DNA from: an uncultured Collinsella sp.
Lineage (GTDB): Bacteria; Actinomycetota; Coriobacteriia; Coriobacteriales; Coriobacteriaceae
NCBI GenBank assembly: GCA_900768265.1
Contig: CAAGCF010000029.1
Coordinates: 16,193-80,192 of the forward strand
Direction of reading: 5' to 3'
DNA: 64,000 nucleotides
The notes beneath the pieces are model-generated. The model searched no databases, was not told the origin of the DNA, and saw nothing but the letters and a program-made list of their open reading frames with translations. Below, piece by piece: positions 53,939 through 63,515 of this stretch (the stretch's first letter is position 1; every line of letters starts with the position of its first letter). Made by a program: the position numbers and the translations under genes.

Positions 53939-55186
53939 CTACCGTTCGTTAATATAGGTGCGGTGCGGAAACTTTAGACCTGGGAACAATTTGCTCGTCA
54001 GCTCGCAGAAATAACCATCCGTCATGCTTGCGATGTAATCGACGACGGCCTGATCCTTGTCGTCCTGCCAAGCATAGGTGCGGCCATAATAGGAAAGCTG
54101 CTGCTCAATACGCGAAATGTGGTGCTTAAAGATGTAGGAGGACTCGTCACCCTCGTTTATATCCTGCAGGCAACGGTCGTAGAGCTTTTCGAAGGCCTCG
54201 CGCAGTTCCGCTTCAGAGTCGCCTTCGATACCGCCCTTGCTATAGATCTTCTCGTAGTTCTCGCGCTTAGCCCGGCGGATCTCCTCAAACAGGTCCCCGC
54301 TCATCTCGATACGCGGTTTGCCGTAGCTATGCTCAACGATATCGATGGATGCGTGCGTGAGAATCCAGCTGTTATAGGCGCCGCCCCGACCGTCGTCAAA
54401 AGCGTCGGGCGACAGCAGGCCAGCCGCAATGGCGTCCTGGCGATCGCGCCCAACGTAGGCAAGGATATCCGAGATGCGAACCACGCAACCCTCGAGTGTC
54501 ATGGGACGCAGGTGCTCAATCGCGCTATAGCCTGTGGCAATGCATTCCTCGACGGTTCGGTCGAACTGGTCAAAGGAACCCATGTCCGAAAGCTCAAACA
54601 CGCGTTGCTCGTACTCGCCGTTATGGCACAAGACGCCGTCGAGCGTCTGGAGCGACACGTTACGACCGTACAGCGCATCGAGCACGCGAACCGACTGCAC
54701 GTTATGAAAAAAGAAGCGGCCCGTACGCTCGTGATAGATATCGTTGAGGAAACGCTCACCGGCATGGCCGAAGGGCGTGTGGCCCAAGTCGTGGCCTAAG
54801 CCAATCGCCTCGATCAGATCGCAGTTGAGCCCAAGGGCGCGACCGATATCGCGTGCGATACGCGAGACAAGCTGCACATGCAAACCGCGGCGCGACAGAT
54901 CATCATTGCTACGGAAGCTAAAAACCTGCGTTTTGCCTGCATAACGGGTGTACGCCGGAAGATGAAGAATCTTTTCGGTATCGCGCATAAATGCCGGTCG
55001 CATAAGCGTACCTTTGTCGGCAGCGCGATCAATACGACGAATGACCTGGTCGTCGTTGCAACGATACGGGTTGACAGAACCCGAAGCACGATCGGCGGAA
55101 ATGCGCTCGACAAGCTCGGGCGACAACGCCGACGGAATACGGTCCATGCGCGCCTTAATGACGGCCGTTTCTTGATTAATTGCCAT
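53939..55186 (-). CDS. dGTP triphosphohydrolase-like HD-domain protein
   Basis: The 415-residue protein has the HD metal-binding motif GLGHDLGHTPFGHAGE and the family segment RVLDALYGRNVSLQTLDGV. Relatives hydrolyse dNTPs to nucleosides and triphosphate. AAGGAG lies before ATG 55186. Confidence 0.9.
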   Translation of the reverse strand: MAINQETAVIKARMDRIPSALSPELVERISADRASGSVNPYRCNDDQVIRRIDRAADKGTLMRPAFMRDTEKILHLPAYTRYAGKTQVFSFRSNDDLSRRGLHVQLVSRIARDIGRALGLNCDLIEAIGLGHDLGHTPFGHAGERFLNDIYHERTGRFFFHNVQSVRVLDALYGRNVSLQTLDGVLCHNGEYEQRVFELSDMGSFDQFDRTVEECIATGYSAIEHLRPMTLEGCVVRISDILAYVGRDRQDAIAAGLLSPDAFDDGRGGAYNSWILTHASIDIVEHSYGKPRIEMSGDLFEEIRRAKRENYEKIYSKGGIEGDSEAELREAFEKLYDRCLQDINEGDESSYIFKHHISRIEQQLSYYGRTYAWQDDKDQAVVDYIASMTDGYFCELTSKLFPGLKFPHRTYINER

Positions 55187-55217
55187 GGCATGCTCCTTAA
55201 GAAGGATGCGCAATCAG

Positions 55218-55640
55218 TTACAATGTGCAGCCCATGACTTCGATTATGGCAAATATCGGCACCAAAAACGGGAGCAATGGCAGGGAGCGCGATTTTGTGA
55301 GGAGGCAGGAGATGGCAAGGACCAGGAGCGCGACGGCAAATGCCACGATACCGCCCATAGGGTCGAGCGTGCAAAGCGCGAAGAGTGCCTTGACATCTCC
55401 CATGCCGATGCCCGGGGTTTGGCGAAGACGACGCCAGAGGGACTCAGTCAACACAAGGGCAAGGTAGACGATGACCGCAAGACCAGCGTGGTCAAGCGCC
55501 GTGTTAACGCCTTTGTCGAGCCAAACGCCTGCTAATGCCGCCACCGCACACGCTCCGGCAAGCGCATTCGGAAACCGCCGCTCACGGGCATCAATCGCCG
55601 CGCCGGCAAAGATGCAAATCCAAAACGGGATATAGACCAT
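55218..55640 (-). CDS. Type IV prepilin peptidase-like protein (A24 family)
   Basis: The 140-residue membrane protein has both catalytic aspartates of the A24 family: DARERRFPN after the first helix and GMGDVKAL in the middle, with about four hydrophobic segments. It lacks the N-terminal methylase domain of PilD, so it belongs to the short form. No pilin or secretion genes are near, so substrates must be encoded elsewhere. Confidence 0.85.
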   Translation of the reverse strand: MVYIPFWICIFAGAAIDARERRFPNALAGACAVAALAGVWLDKGVNTALDHAGLAVIVYLALVLTESLWRRLRQTPGIGMGDVKALFALCTLDPMGGIVAFAVALLVLAISCLLTKSRSLPLLPFLVPIFAIIEVMGCTL

Positions 55641-55671
55641 CGAGCACCTCCTCGAGCTGCATTACAAAAGC

Positions 55672-55712
55672 AAAAACCACCACAAAGGGCCTGTCCCCTT
55701 TGTGGTGGTTTT
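55672..55712. terminator. Terminator-like hairpin with CCTGTCCC loop (family 4, copy 1)
   Basis: The stem AAAACCACCACAAAGGG pairs with CCCTTTGTGGTGGTTTT. It lies 9 bases after the stop of the minus-strand glycosyltransferase gene. On the reverse strand it differs by about one base from 63313-63355. Confidence 0.8.
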
Positions 55713-55720
55713 GATGGTGG

Positions 55721-57016
55721 TTATTTGGCGCCTTGCATGACCTCGTCGAGGGTAACGTTGACGGCGTGCTGCGTCGGGACCCAGTCAACCTTCAGGAACA
55801 GCGCTGCCACCGTGATGGGGATATAGCTGAACATAAAGATCGGGAAGGTAAACAGGTTGGTTACCAGACGCCACTTTTGCGCGCAGTGAATATGCTTGTA
55901 CTCAAAGATGGTCGTGAGCAGCGCCAGGATAAAGAAGGTCTGGTACATCATCGCGAAGGTCATAATGAGCGAGGCGGCACAAGCCTGCATCTCGACCTCG
56001 GTGGCCAAGAAGCCATGCGAAAGTCCGCCCACGATGAGGAAGGTCGCGTTGGCGAGCATGGAGATCAGAGAAAGCAGCATACCCGGCGCGATCGTCATAA
56101 ACATGTCGTAGGCAGCAAAGCGATGATAGCGGAAGGTCGATTTGACAAGATGCTTGCCATAGGTAAAAAAGACCTGGTAGAAGCCCTTGGTCCAACGCAT
56201 GCGCTGTTTCCAGGACGCCTTAAACGTCACGGGTTGCTCGTCAAAGAACTCCGCCGGCGCATAACCGATGCGGATGCCGTGAATGGCGCAGAACGTGGTG
56301 AACTGGATGTCCTCGGTCAGCGTATGGAACTGCCAACCGTGCATGCCCTCGATCACGCTGGCGGAGATGAGGTAACCCGAACCCGAGACAGCGCAGGACG
56401 TCTTGCAGATATTACGCGCGTTGTTAAGGAAGCGGGCCTCACGCAGATACCAGGTGGCATTAGCTGCAGAGATCCACGAGCTGCCGAAGTTCTTGGAGTT
56501 GCGATAGCTCGTGACCACATGGAAGCCCTGGTCAAAGGCATCATTCATCTTGGAGACGTAATCGCGGGAGATAACGTTATCGGCATCGAAGATAAAGTAG
56601 CCCTCAAACGTGTCGGGATACTCGTTGAGAATGCGATCGAAACCAAAGTCCATGACCCAGCTCTTGCCCTTACGAGCCAGGTCATTGCGCTCGTAAACAA
56701 TGGCACCGGCCTCGCGCGCGAGCTGCGCGGTGTTGTCGGTGCAGGCGTCGGCAACGACAAAGACCTCGATGAGCTCGGACGGATAGTCCTGATCCTTGAT
56801 GGAGCGAACGAGGTTGGCGATCACGGCCTCCTCGTTATGCGCCGCAATAAAGAAGGCATAACGGTGGAGCTTTTTGGCCTTGGGAGGCGCGACCTCGCCA
56901 CGGAGAGCGCCGATGACAAAGAAGACCACCTGGTACAGAAAGCAGACCGTGAGCAGCGTGACGACAATCTGGTTGAAGATCACGATGGGCGTGTTAGTTT
57001 GTAAAAAGGCGAGCAT
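55721..57016 (-). CDS. GT2-family membrane glycosyltransferase
   Basis: The 431-residue protein has an N-terminal membrane segment, a GT-A domain with FFIAAHNEEAVIANLV, ACTDNT and the metal-binding FIFDADNVI, then QRMRWTKGFYQ (the QxxRW-type motif of processive synthases) and three to four C-terminal membrane segments. This is the layout of poly-N-acetylglucosamine, hyaluronan or cellulose synthases. The sugar and polymer are unknown. GGGAG precedes the ATG. Confidence 0.88.
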   Translation of the reverse strand: MLAFLQTNTPIVIFNQIVVTLLTVCFLYQVVFFVIGALRGEVAPPKAKKLHRYAFFIAAHNEEAVIANLVRSIKDQDYPSELIEVFVVADACTDNTAQLAREAGAIVYERNDLARKGKSWVMDFGFDRILNEYPDTFEGYFIFDADNVISRDYVSKMNDAFDQGFHVVTSYRNSKNFGSSWISAANATWYLREARFLNNARNICKTSCAVSGSGYLISASVIEGMHGWQFHTLTEDIQFTTFCAIHGIRIGYAPAEFFDEQPVTFKASWKQRMRWTKGFYQVFFTYGKHLVKSTFRYHRFAAYDMFMTIAPGMLLSLISMLANATFLIVGGLSHGFLATEVEMQACAASLIMTFAMMYQTFFILALLTTIFEYKHIHCAQKWRLVTNLFTFPIFMFSYIPITVAALFLKVDWVPTQHAVNVTLDEVMQGAK

Positions 57017-57098
57017 GCAGGCTCCCAGGAACGCGTTACGTAAACAAACGTATATCTTACCGCAGGCTTACCGAGTTCAAGAAACCACCTAATACTGG

Positions 57099-58112
57099 CT
57101 AGGCTTCGAGAAGACCGAGCTGCGGGACGATTTCGTCGCCAGCGGCAGTGCGGCCGAGCGAACGCGGGGCCAGGTCGTCAAGAACCGCAGCGAGATCCCA
57201 CGGCAGCTCGTCGCGGCACTCAATGCGCTTCCCCGTCACGGGATGGTCAAACGCCACGCGCCAAGAATGAAGGAATTGCCTGGTCAGACCCTGATCGGCG
57301 CGTGCATCGCACTTGCCGTAGAGCGGATCGCCCACGCAGGCGTGGTTGATATGGCGCATATGCACGCGAATCTGATGTGTGCGGCCCGTAAACAGGTGGC
57401 ATTCGACGAGCGTATAGCCGTCGTCAAAACGCGTGGAATCGAAGCGCTCAAGGACCTTAAAGGTCGTAATGGCCTGGCGCGCGAAGGGATCGTCCGAAAC
57501 CGCCATCTTGACACGGTCACGGATAGAACGGGCAATGCCAGTGTTAATGGTGCCCTCATCCATAGCGATATGACCGTGAACGAGCGTAATGTAGCGGCGG
57601 TCGAGCGTGCGCGTACGGATAAGGTTTTGGAGCGCGCGCTGAGTGTCGTCGTCCTTGGCCGCAAGCATGAGACCCGAGGTATCGCGATCCAAGCGATGCA
57701 CGATGCCGGGGCGGTCCTCGCCCTGCACGGTGCCCAGATGGTCAATACCGCAGTGATAGACCAGGGCATTCGCGAGCGTACCGCTCTCATGACCATGTGC
57801 AGGATGGCACACCAGGCCGCGCTGCTTGGAGAGCACAATGAGATAGTCATCCTCATAGCGAATGTCGAGCGGGATGGCCTCGGGAATCACATCGGTGGGA
57901 TCGTGCGGCTCGGGCAGATCGACCGAAATACGGTCGCCGGCTCGCACGGCGTACTTTTTGGACAGGCAGGTCTCGCCGTTGACACATACGGCACCGCCCT
58001 CAATCAGATGCGCGCAGGCAGAGCGCGTAGGGCAGCCGTCATTGGCGCCCAGATAGGCGTCAAGACGCTGACCAGCGGCATCGTCGGCAACAAGAATATG
58101 GATGTCGGCCAT
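57099..58112 (-). CDS. RluA-family 23S rRNA pseudouridine synthase (RluD-like)
   Basis: The 337-residue protein has an N-terminal S4 domain (GQRLDAYLGANDGCPTRSA), the catalytic HRLDRDTSGLML with Asp and the LFTGRTHQIRVHM segment. It isomerises uridines in 23S rRNA or tRNA. Start overlaps the lspA stop as TAATG, the common lspA-rluD pair. Confidence 0.93.
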   Translation of the reverse strand: MADIHILVADDAAGQRLDAYLGANDGCPTRSACAHLIEGGAVCVNGETCLSKKYAVRAGDRISVDLPEPHDPTDVIPEAIPLDIRYEDDYLIVLSKQRGLVCHPAHGHESGTLANALVYHCGIDHLGTVQGEDRPGIVHRLDRDTSGLMLAAKDDDTQRALQNLIRTRTLDRRYITLVHGHIAMDEGTINTGIARSIRDRVKMAVSDDPFARQAITTFKVLERFDSTRFDDGYTLVECHLFTGRTHQIRVHMRHINHACVGDPLYGKCDARADQGLTRQFLHSWRVAFDHPVTGKRIECRDELPWDLAAVLDDLAPRSLGRTAAGDEIVPQLGLLEA

Positions 58113-58693
58113 TAGCGCTCATTCCTTTCGCGAATCTTGCGGGCACGCTCCCCACGTTGTTTAGCCTTGCGCTTGGCGCGGGCCTCGTCACGAGCGTTAA
58201 GCTCGGCGGTCGCATCGACCTCACGGGCCGCGGGGCTCAAGAACATATAGCCGAAGAGGGAGAGCACGACACCCACGGTAATGCCGATATCGGCCACATT
58301 GAAGACAGGGAAGTCGATGAAGGTGGTGGCAATAAAATCGGTAACGAAGCCATAGGCCAAACGATCGATAGCGTTGCCGATAGCACCGCCCGCAACCATC
58401 GCCATGCCTACAACCTCAAGATGGGCGAGCTGGGGCGCACGAACGAGGTACACGGCAATAGCGATAATGACCGCCAACGCCAGCACGGCAAACGCGATGC
58501 CATGCCCCTCACCCATGCTAAAGGCAGCACCGATATTGCGGACAAACATAAAGTCGATGACACCGGGGATAACGGTCACATGCAAAGCGTCGCCCGCGGC
58601 ACGAACCGCAAGCTTGGCAAGCTGGTCAACAAGCAGCACAACCAGCGCCACCCCACCAGCAACACCCAACCGCCAACGCAAAGGCGGCGTCAT
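58112..58693 (-). CDS. lspA: Lipoprotein signal peptidase with basic C-terminal tail
   Basis: The aspartic protease has four hydrophobic segments and both catalytic motifs, GNAIDRLAYGFVTDF and FPVFNVADIGI. It removes signal peptides from lipoproteins at the membrane. About 40 Arg/Lys/Glu-rich residues follow the last helix. ATG 58693 was chosen; a TTG at 58711 with GGGG upstream is also possible. Confidence 0.9.
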   Translation of the reverse strand: MTPPLRWRLGVAGGVALVVLLVDQLAKLAVRAAGDALHVTVIPGVIDFMFVRNIGAAFSMGEGHGIAFAVLALAVIIAIAVYLVRAPQLAHLEVVGMAMVAGGAIGNAIDRLAYGFVTDFIATTFIDFPVFNVADIGITVGVVLSLFGYMFLSPAAREVDATAELNARDEARAKRKAKQRGERARKIRERNER

Positions 58694-58830
58694 ATCCCCA
58701 GTACGACCCAAATCAATCCCCTACCCTCAAGAACATCGAATTACGTTTAACGCAAGTAAACATCTTATATTGCCACAAGCAGAGCGCACGACATATCCAC
58801 CAACGCAAGCGAAATAACCAGCTAAAAACG

Positions 58831-58866
58831 AAAGCGGCATTCCAAAAACAGAATGCCGCTTTTATT
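58831..58866. terminator. Terminator after ileS (both directions possible)
   Basis: The stem AAAGCGGCATTC (58831-58842) pairs with GAATGCCGCTTT (58851-58862... with T run after) around an A-rich loop. It separates ileS from lspA. Confidence 0.85.
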
Positions 58867-58932
58867 CAGCGGAGCAAATGGGCCGAAGGCGCCCAAATTC
58901 TCCCTATAGCTAAAATGCCGAGTTACCGTGCC

Positions 58933-61734
58933 TTAAAGGGCCTCTGCGCAGCGCTTGCAAATATGCGCGTGGCCGTTGTACTCGCCGACGGTGGTGCGAT
59001 AGTTCCAGCAACGGTCGCAGCACTCGCCCTCGGCAGCCTCAATAGCAACGGAAAGCTCCTCGCCCTGGGTCAGCTCAACATCGGAGACGATGTAGAACTC
59101 GGCCAGGTCGACCGCCTTGTCGCCGGTCAGCAGCGCATACATCTCGGCGGGAACGACCGCCTTGACGCGGACCTGCTGGCTCTTGGTGAAGGTGCCGGCG
59201 GAGCGGGCATCCTCAAGGGCCTTGGTCACGGCGCTACGAAGCTCGAGGGAAGCCTCGAGCACGCCCTCGAACTCATTGGCCTCGTCGACCGTGATGGGCG
59301 ACTTGTACCAATCGAGCAGCGCGGCGTACTTCTGGTGATCGACGCAGCCGGCGGGCGCATAGGCCATGGCCTCGTCGACCGTGTAGGAAAGGATCGGCTG
59401 CAGGTCGCGCATGAGCATCGAGAAAAGCTCGGCCAGCACGGTCTGGGCGCTGCGACGCTCGAGCGAGCCGGGCTTCTCACAGTACAGACGGTCCTTCAGG
59501 GCGTCGAGGTACACGTTGGAGAGCTCGGTAACCACGAAGTCGTAGAGCGCACGGTAGGCGCGCGGGAACTCGTAGCTGGCGTAAGCATCGTCGACCTCGG
59601 CCTGGACCTGGGTCAGGCGGGCAACCATGAGCTTGTCGAGCGGCAGCAGGTCGGCAAAGGCGACGCCGTCGGTCTCGGGCTCAAACTGACCCTCGAGCTC
59701 GGAGAGCAGGAAGCGCAGCGTGTTGCGGAAACGACGGTAGGCATCGGACGTACGAGCAAGGATCTCGTGGTCGATGGACACATCGGAGCTGGTATCGACG
59801 GAGGCAACCCACAAGCGGATGATGTCGGCGCCCATCTCGTCGCAGACCTTGTTGGGGTCGATGACGTTGCCGAGCGACTTGGACATCTTGCGGCCCTGGC
59901 CGTCGAGGGTGAAGCCCTGCGAGACGACCGCCTTGTACGGAGCGTGGCCGTTGGCTCCCACCGAGGTGAGCAGCGAGCTCTGGAACCAACCGCGGTGCTG
60001 GTCGGAGCCCTCGAGGTACACATCCGCCGGATACTCCAGCTCGGGACGGTACTCGCAGACGGCCTTCCAGGAGACGCCGGAATCCCACCACACGTCGAGG
60101 ATGTCCTTATCGGCCTTGAGGTGATGGCCGCCGCACTTGGGGCAGACGCAGGCCTCGCCCAGGTAGCTCTCGGGAGCGTCGGTGAACCAGGCGTCGGAGC
60201 CCTTCTCGTGGAAGAGCTTGATGACGGCGTCGAGCGTGGCGTCGTTCATGACCTTCTCGCCGCAGTCGGCGCAGGTGTAGCTCGGGATGGGCACGCCCCA
60301 GTTGCGCTGACGGCTGATGCACCAGTCGGGACGCTGCTCGACCATAGCGCCAATGCGGTTGGCGGCGTGGGCCGGATACCACTTGACGTTCTCGCGGACC
60401 TCTTTGCCAGCCTGCTCGCGCAAACCGGTCTTGTCCATCGAGACAAACCACTGGTCGGTAGCACGGAAGAGCACAGGGTGCTTGCAGCGCCAGCAGTGCG
60501 GATAGCTGTGCGTGATCTTCTTCTCGAGGACCAGGGTACCGCGCTCGCGCAGGAACTCGATGATGTGCGGGTTGGCCTCGTCGGTGTCCATACCGCTGAA
60601 GGGGCCACCGGTGCCAAGCTTCTCGCCGGTGTAGAACTTGCCGTCGTCATCGACCGGCATGCAGATGTCGGTGATGCCCTCCTTGAGGCAGGCAAAGTAG
60701 TCGTCGACGCCGTGGCCGGGCGAGTTGTGGACGATACCGGTACCGTCATCGACACCGACGTAATCGGCCAGCAGCGCCACGCCCTCGACACCGTCAAAAA
60801 TCGGCTGCTTGTAGTGGATGTGGTGGAAGGTCTCGGCAGGAACCACGTAGGGCTTGCCGTCGACCATAACCGGGGTGTACTCCCAGCCAAACTCCTCGCA
60901 GCACTTGGGAGCCAGGTCCTCGAGCATGACCTCGGCGCGGCCGTCGTGCTCAACGGCGACGTAGGCGGCACCGGGCTTGAGGGAAACTGCCTGGTCGGAG
61001 GGGATGGTCCACGGCGTGGTCGTCCAGATAATAAAGTCGACCGGGCCGTCGAAGTTCTCGAGGCCGGCGGGCTTGGAGGTCATCTCGAAGCGCACGAAGA
61101 TGGAGGGGCTCGTCTCGTCGGAGTACTCAATCTCGGCCTCGGCGAGCGCGGTGTGGCAGTGCTTGCACCAGTGGACGGGCTTGTGACCACGATAGATCAT
61201 GCCCTTGTCGAACATGGCCTTGAAGACCTCGATGTCGGCGGCGTCATGCTGGTGATAGAGCGTCAGATACGGGTTGTCCCAGTCGCCAAGCACGCCAAGG
61301 CGACGGAAGCCGGCCTTCTGCAACTCGATGTTCTCGACAGCGAACTTATTGCAAAGCTCGCGGATCTTAGCCGTGGAGGTCTGGTTGAACTTCTCGGTGC
61401 CGAGCTTCTCCTCGACCTTGTGCTCAATCGGCTGACCGTGGCAGTCCCAACCGGGGACATAGGGAACCTCATAGCCCTGCATCATCCAGTAACGGTTGAT
61501 CATGTCCTTGGAGATCTTGTTCATGGCGTGGCCGATGTGGATCGGGCCGTTGGCGTACGGAGGACCGTCGTGCAGCACGAACTTCTTGTGACCCTCGTTC
61601 TTCTTTAGAACTTGCTCGTAGACCTTGTTGTCCTGCCAGTCCTTAAGTCGCTTGGGCTCGGACTTGGAAAGACCGGCACGCATGGGAAATCCGGTTTTGG
61701 GCAGATTCATCGTCTGCTTGTACTCGTTTGCCAC
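58933..61734 (-). CDS. ileS: Isoleucyl-tRNA synthetase
   Basis: The 933-residue class I synthetase has PPYANGPIHIGHAMNK as the HIGH site, GRKMSKSLGNVI as KMSKS, an intact editing domain and a C-terminal zinc site (CCDRCWNYRTTVG ... HICKRC). It uses a GTG start with AAAGGGG 4 bases upstream. A T-box-like leader precedes it. Confidence 0.96.
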   Translation of the reverse strand: MANEYKQTMNLPKTGFPMRAGLSKSEPKRLKDWQDNKVYEQVLKKNEGHKKFVLHDGPPYANGPIHIGHAMNKISKDMINRYWMMQGYEVPYVPGWDCHGQPIEHKVEEKLGTEKFNQTSTAKIRELCNKFAVENIELQKAGFRRLGVLGDWDNPYLTLYHQHDAADIEVFKAMFDKGMIYRGHKPVHWCKHCHTALAEAEIEYSDETSPSIFVRFEMTSKPAGLENFDGPVDFIIWTTTPWTIPSDQAVSLKPGAAYVAVEHDGRAEVMLEDLAPKCCEEFGWEYTPVMVDGKPYVVPAETFHHIHYKQPIFDGVEGVALLADYVGVDDGTGIVHNSPGHGVDDYFACLKEGITDICMPVDDDGKFYTGEKLGTGGPFSGMDTDEANPHIIEFLRERGTLVLEKKITHSYPHCWRCKHPVLFRATDQWFVSMDKTGLREQAGKEVRENVKWYPAHAANRIGAMVEQRPDWCISRQRNWGVPIPSYTCADCGEKVMNDATLDAVIKLFHEKGSDAWFTDAPESYLGEACVCPKCGGHHLKADKDILDVWWDSGVSWKAVCEYRPELEYPADVYLEGSDQHRGWFQSSLLTSVGANGHAPYKAVVSQGFTLDGQGRKMSKSLGNVIDPNKVCDEMGADIIRLWVASVDTSSDVSIDHEILARTSDAYRRFRNTLRFLLSELEGQFEPETDGVAFADLLPLDKLMVARLTQVQAEVDDAYASYEFPRAYRALYDFVVTELSNVYLDALKDRLYCEKPGSLERRSAQTVLAELFSMLMRDLQPILSYTVDEAMAYAPAGCVDHQKYAALLDWYKSPITVDEANEFEGVLEASLELRSAVTKALEDARSAGTFTKSQQVRVKAVVPAEMYALLTGDKAVDLAEFYIVSDVELTQGEELSVAIEAAEGECCDRCWNYRTTVGEYNGHAHICKRCAEAL

Positions 61735-61776
61735 GGTACCCCTTTCTTGTCATGGGCGCGCACGCCCTCTGGGCAC

Positions 61777-62070
61777 CAAAAAAGCGCCCGTCCCTACAAG
61801 CTGGGACGAAGCGCCACAAAACGGGCAGTCTGCCCGTAAAAGCTCTTCGCTTAACCACCCAGCTTAGATGGCCTCGCTCGCGTCGCCGCGCGCTCGCATC
61901 CGTTACTCGGCTGGTCTGTATCGACGACCATCTCGGCGATGTCTACTAAGACGAACCTGCGCGGCACGTCCGTTGGGACCGCAGCTCCGGGGTGATTTTC
62001 ATCGGTCGCATGCACGGGTTCTCAGCGCTTCCCGCTCTCTGTAGCATGCGGACGGCCGACTACTCGTCCC
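61777..62070 (-). promoter_or_regulatory. T-box-like leader of ileS with terminator
   Basis: On the minus strand, GCTGGGTGGTTAAGCGAAGA (61863-61844) resembles a T-box sequence, though not the GGGTGGTACCGCG consensus. It is followed by a GGCGCTTCGTCCC ... GGGACGGGCGC terminator stem (61815-61784) ending in TTTTTT, as in classic T-box leaders. Further upstream, GAAAATCACC (61999-61990) contains an ATC (61996-61994) that could be the isoleucine specifier. Read-through would require uncharged tRNA-Ile. The exact 5' limit is not known. Confidence 0.6.
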
Positions 62071-62220
62071 CATCAACGCTTATGCGGAGTATGCTAGCAC
62101 GTTCCGCGCCGGCGAAAAACCCTCAACACTGGTTTTATACGTTCGAAATTTCTCGCGGCTGTGGACCTTCTCTTGGAGCAAAATACCTGAAAGCACTTTA
62201 TCGAACGAAAGAAGGTTGCT

Positions 62221-63303
62221 ATGCGCACGATTGGAATGAGCGACTACACCGTTGGCGAGGATTGCTTTGACGAGCTGCCCGGCGCGCTGGCCGAGTACGG
62301 CGCGAAGAAGGTCGCGATCATCGGTGGCAAGCGGGCACTGGCCGCAGCACTTCCCGGTATCGAAGCTGCGCTGGCGGGTACCGACGTCGAAATTCTCGAG
62401 ACGCGCGTCTACGGCACCAACAGTACGCGTGCCAATATCGCCAAGGTCGTGAATTCCCCTGCCTGCCAGGAAGCTGACGTGCTTATCGCATGCGGCGGCG
62501 GCAAGGCGCTCGACACCGTGAAGACCGCAGCCATCGAGCTCAAGAAGATCGTCTTTACGGTGCCGACGATTTGCTCCAACTGCTCCGCTGCGACCGCCAT
62601 TGCCGTCGTGTACAACGACGACGGCTCGCTCGAGGGCTATTCGTACCCCAACCGACCGGCGCACATCTTCATCAACCCCAAGATCATCGCCGAGGCTCCG
62701 GCAGAGTACTTCTGGGCTGGTGTGGGCGATGCCCTCTCTAAGCAGCCCGAGGTCGAGTACGCCACGAGCGCCGGTGATTTGGAGCACACCGCCGGTCTTG
62801 GCCTGGCACTCGCCCACACCTGCTCCGAGCCGCTGTTTACCTATGGCGTCCAGGGTCTTGAGGACGTACGCCAGGACCTGTCGAGCGAGGCCGTCAAGCA
62901 GATCGCGCTCGACATCGTGGTCAACACGGGCTATGTCTCAAACCTGACCAACCAAAACGATTACTACTACAACTCGAGCGTCGCGCACGCGTTCTACAAC
63001 GCCACCTGCAGCATTCCGCGCGAGGGAACCTATCTGCACGGCGAGGTCGTGAGCCTGGGCGTGCTCGTGTTGTTCGCCTACACGGGCGACACCGAGAACC
63101 TTAAGCACTACGCTGCCTTTAACAAGCAGATGGGGCTGCCCGTGACGCTTGAGCAGGTCGGCCTTACCGAGGCCGACATCCCGGCCCTGTGCGAGTACGC
63201 GCACGCCACCAACGAGTGGAAGCAGGGAAACCCCGAGCCCTTCACGGACGAAAAATTCGCCGCCGCCATCAAGGCCACCAACGCCTACGGCCGCACGCTC
63301 TAG
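62221..63303 (+). CDS. Glycerol dehydrogenase-family enzyme (iron-containing alcohol dehydrogenase superfamily)
   Basis: The 360-residue protein has the NAD-binding ACGGGKALDTVKT motif and the metal ligands in AGVGDALSK (Asp), SSVAHAFYNA (His) and TYLHGEVVSLG (His). This is the GldA-type layout, including PTICSNCSAATAIAVVY. It probably oxidises glycerol or a related polyol, but the substrate is not certain. GAAAGAAGG precedes the ATG. It is divergent from ileS, with ~490 bp between them that hold the T-box leader. Confidence 0.87.
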   Translation: MRTIGMSDYTVGEDCFDELPGALAEYGAKKVAIIGGKRALAAALPGIEAALAGTDVEILETRVYGTNSTRANIAKVVNSPACQEADVLIACGGGKALDTVKTAAIELKKIVFTVPTICSNCSAATAIAVVYNDDGSLEGYSYPNRPAHIFINPKIIAEAPAEYFWAGVGDALSKQPEVEYATSAGDLEHTAGLGLALAHTCSEPLFTYGVQGLEDVRQDLSSEAVKQIALDIVVNTGYVSNLTNQNDYYYNSSVAHAFYNATCSIPREGTYLHGEVVSLGVLVLFAYTGDTENLKHYAAFNKQMGLPVTLEQVGLTEADIPALCEYAHATNEWKQGNPEPFTDEKFAAAIKATNAYGRTL

Positions 63304-63312
63304 GCCTAACCC

Positions 63313-63355
63313 AAAACCACCACAAAGGGGACAGGCACCTTTGTGGTGGTTTTTT
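63313..63355 (+). terminator. Terminator-like hairpin with GGGACAGG loop (family 4, copy 2)
   Basis: The stem AAAACCACCACAAAGG pairs with CCTTTGTGGTGGTTTT, followed by TT. It is the same repeat as the reverse strand of 55672-55712 and lies 10 bases after the dehydrogenase stop. Confidence 0.8.
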
Positions 63356-63374
63356 ATTGCTCCAGCATTCAGTT

Positions 63375-63422
63375 CGTACTCGAACCCGATTCTTTACGAG
63401 AAAGGGTTCGGGTACGTTTTTT
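63375..63422 (+). terminator. Second terminator-like hairpin
   Basis: The stem CGTACTCGAACCC pairs with GGGTTCGGGTACG, with one G-T pair, and is followed by TTTTTTG. It follows the previous hairpin directly. Confidence 0.7.
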
Positions 63423-63478
63423 GTTTATCGGTAATTCTGCGGAAGGACTACTCGGAACGGTAAACAGGAACGAACAGA

Positions 63479-63515
63479 GGCAGGGTATCATCGTGGTGAT
63501 GGTATCCTGCCTTTT
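63479..63515 (+). terminator. Third terminator-like hairpin
   Basis: A 14-bp stem (63479-63492 with 63498-63511, two G-T pairs) ends in CTTTT. No gene is visible between it and the hairpin before it, so it may belong to an unseen transcript. Confidence 0.55.

Noticed and set aside
58915..61608. 897-residue frame antisense to ileS
   Set aside because: It is a codon-bias shadow. IleS signatures and the zinc site are intact on the minus strand.
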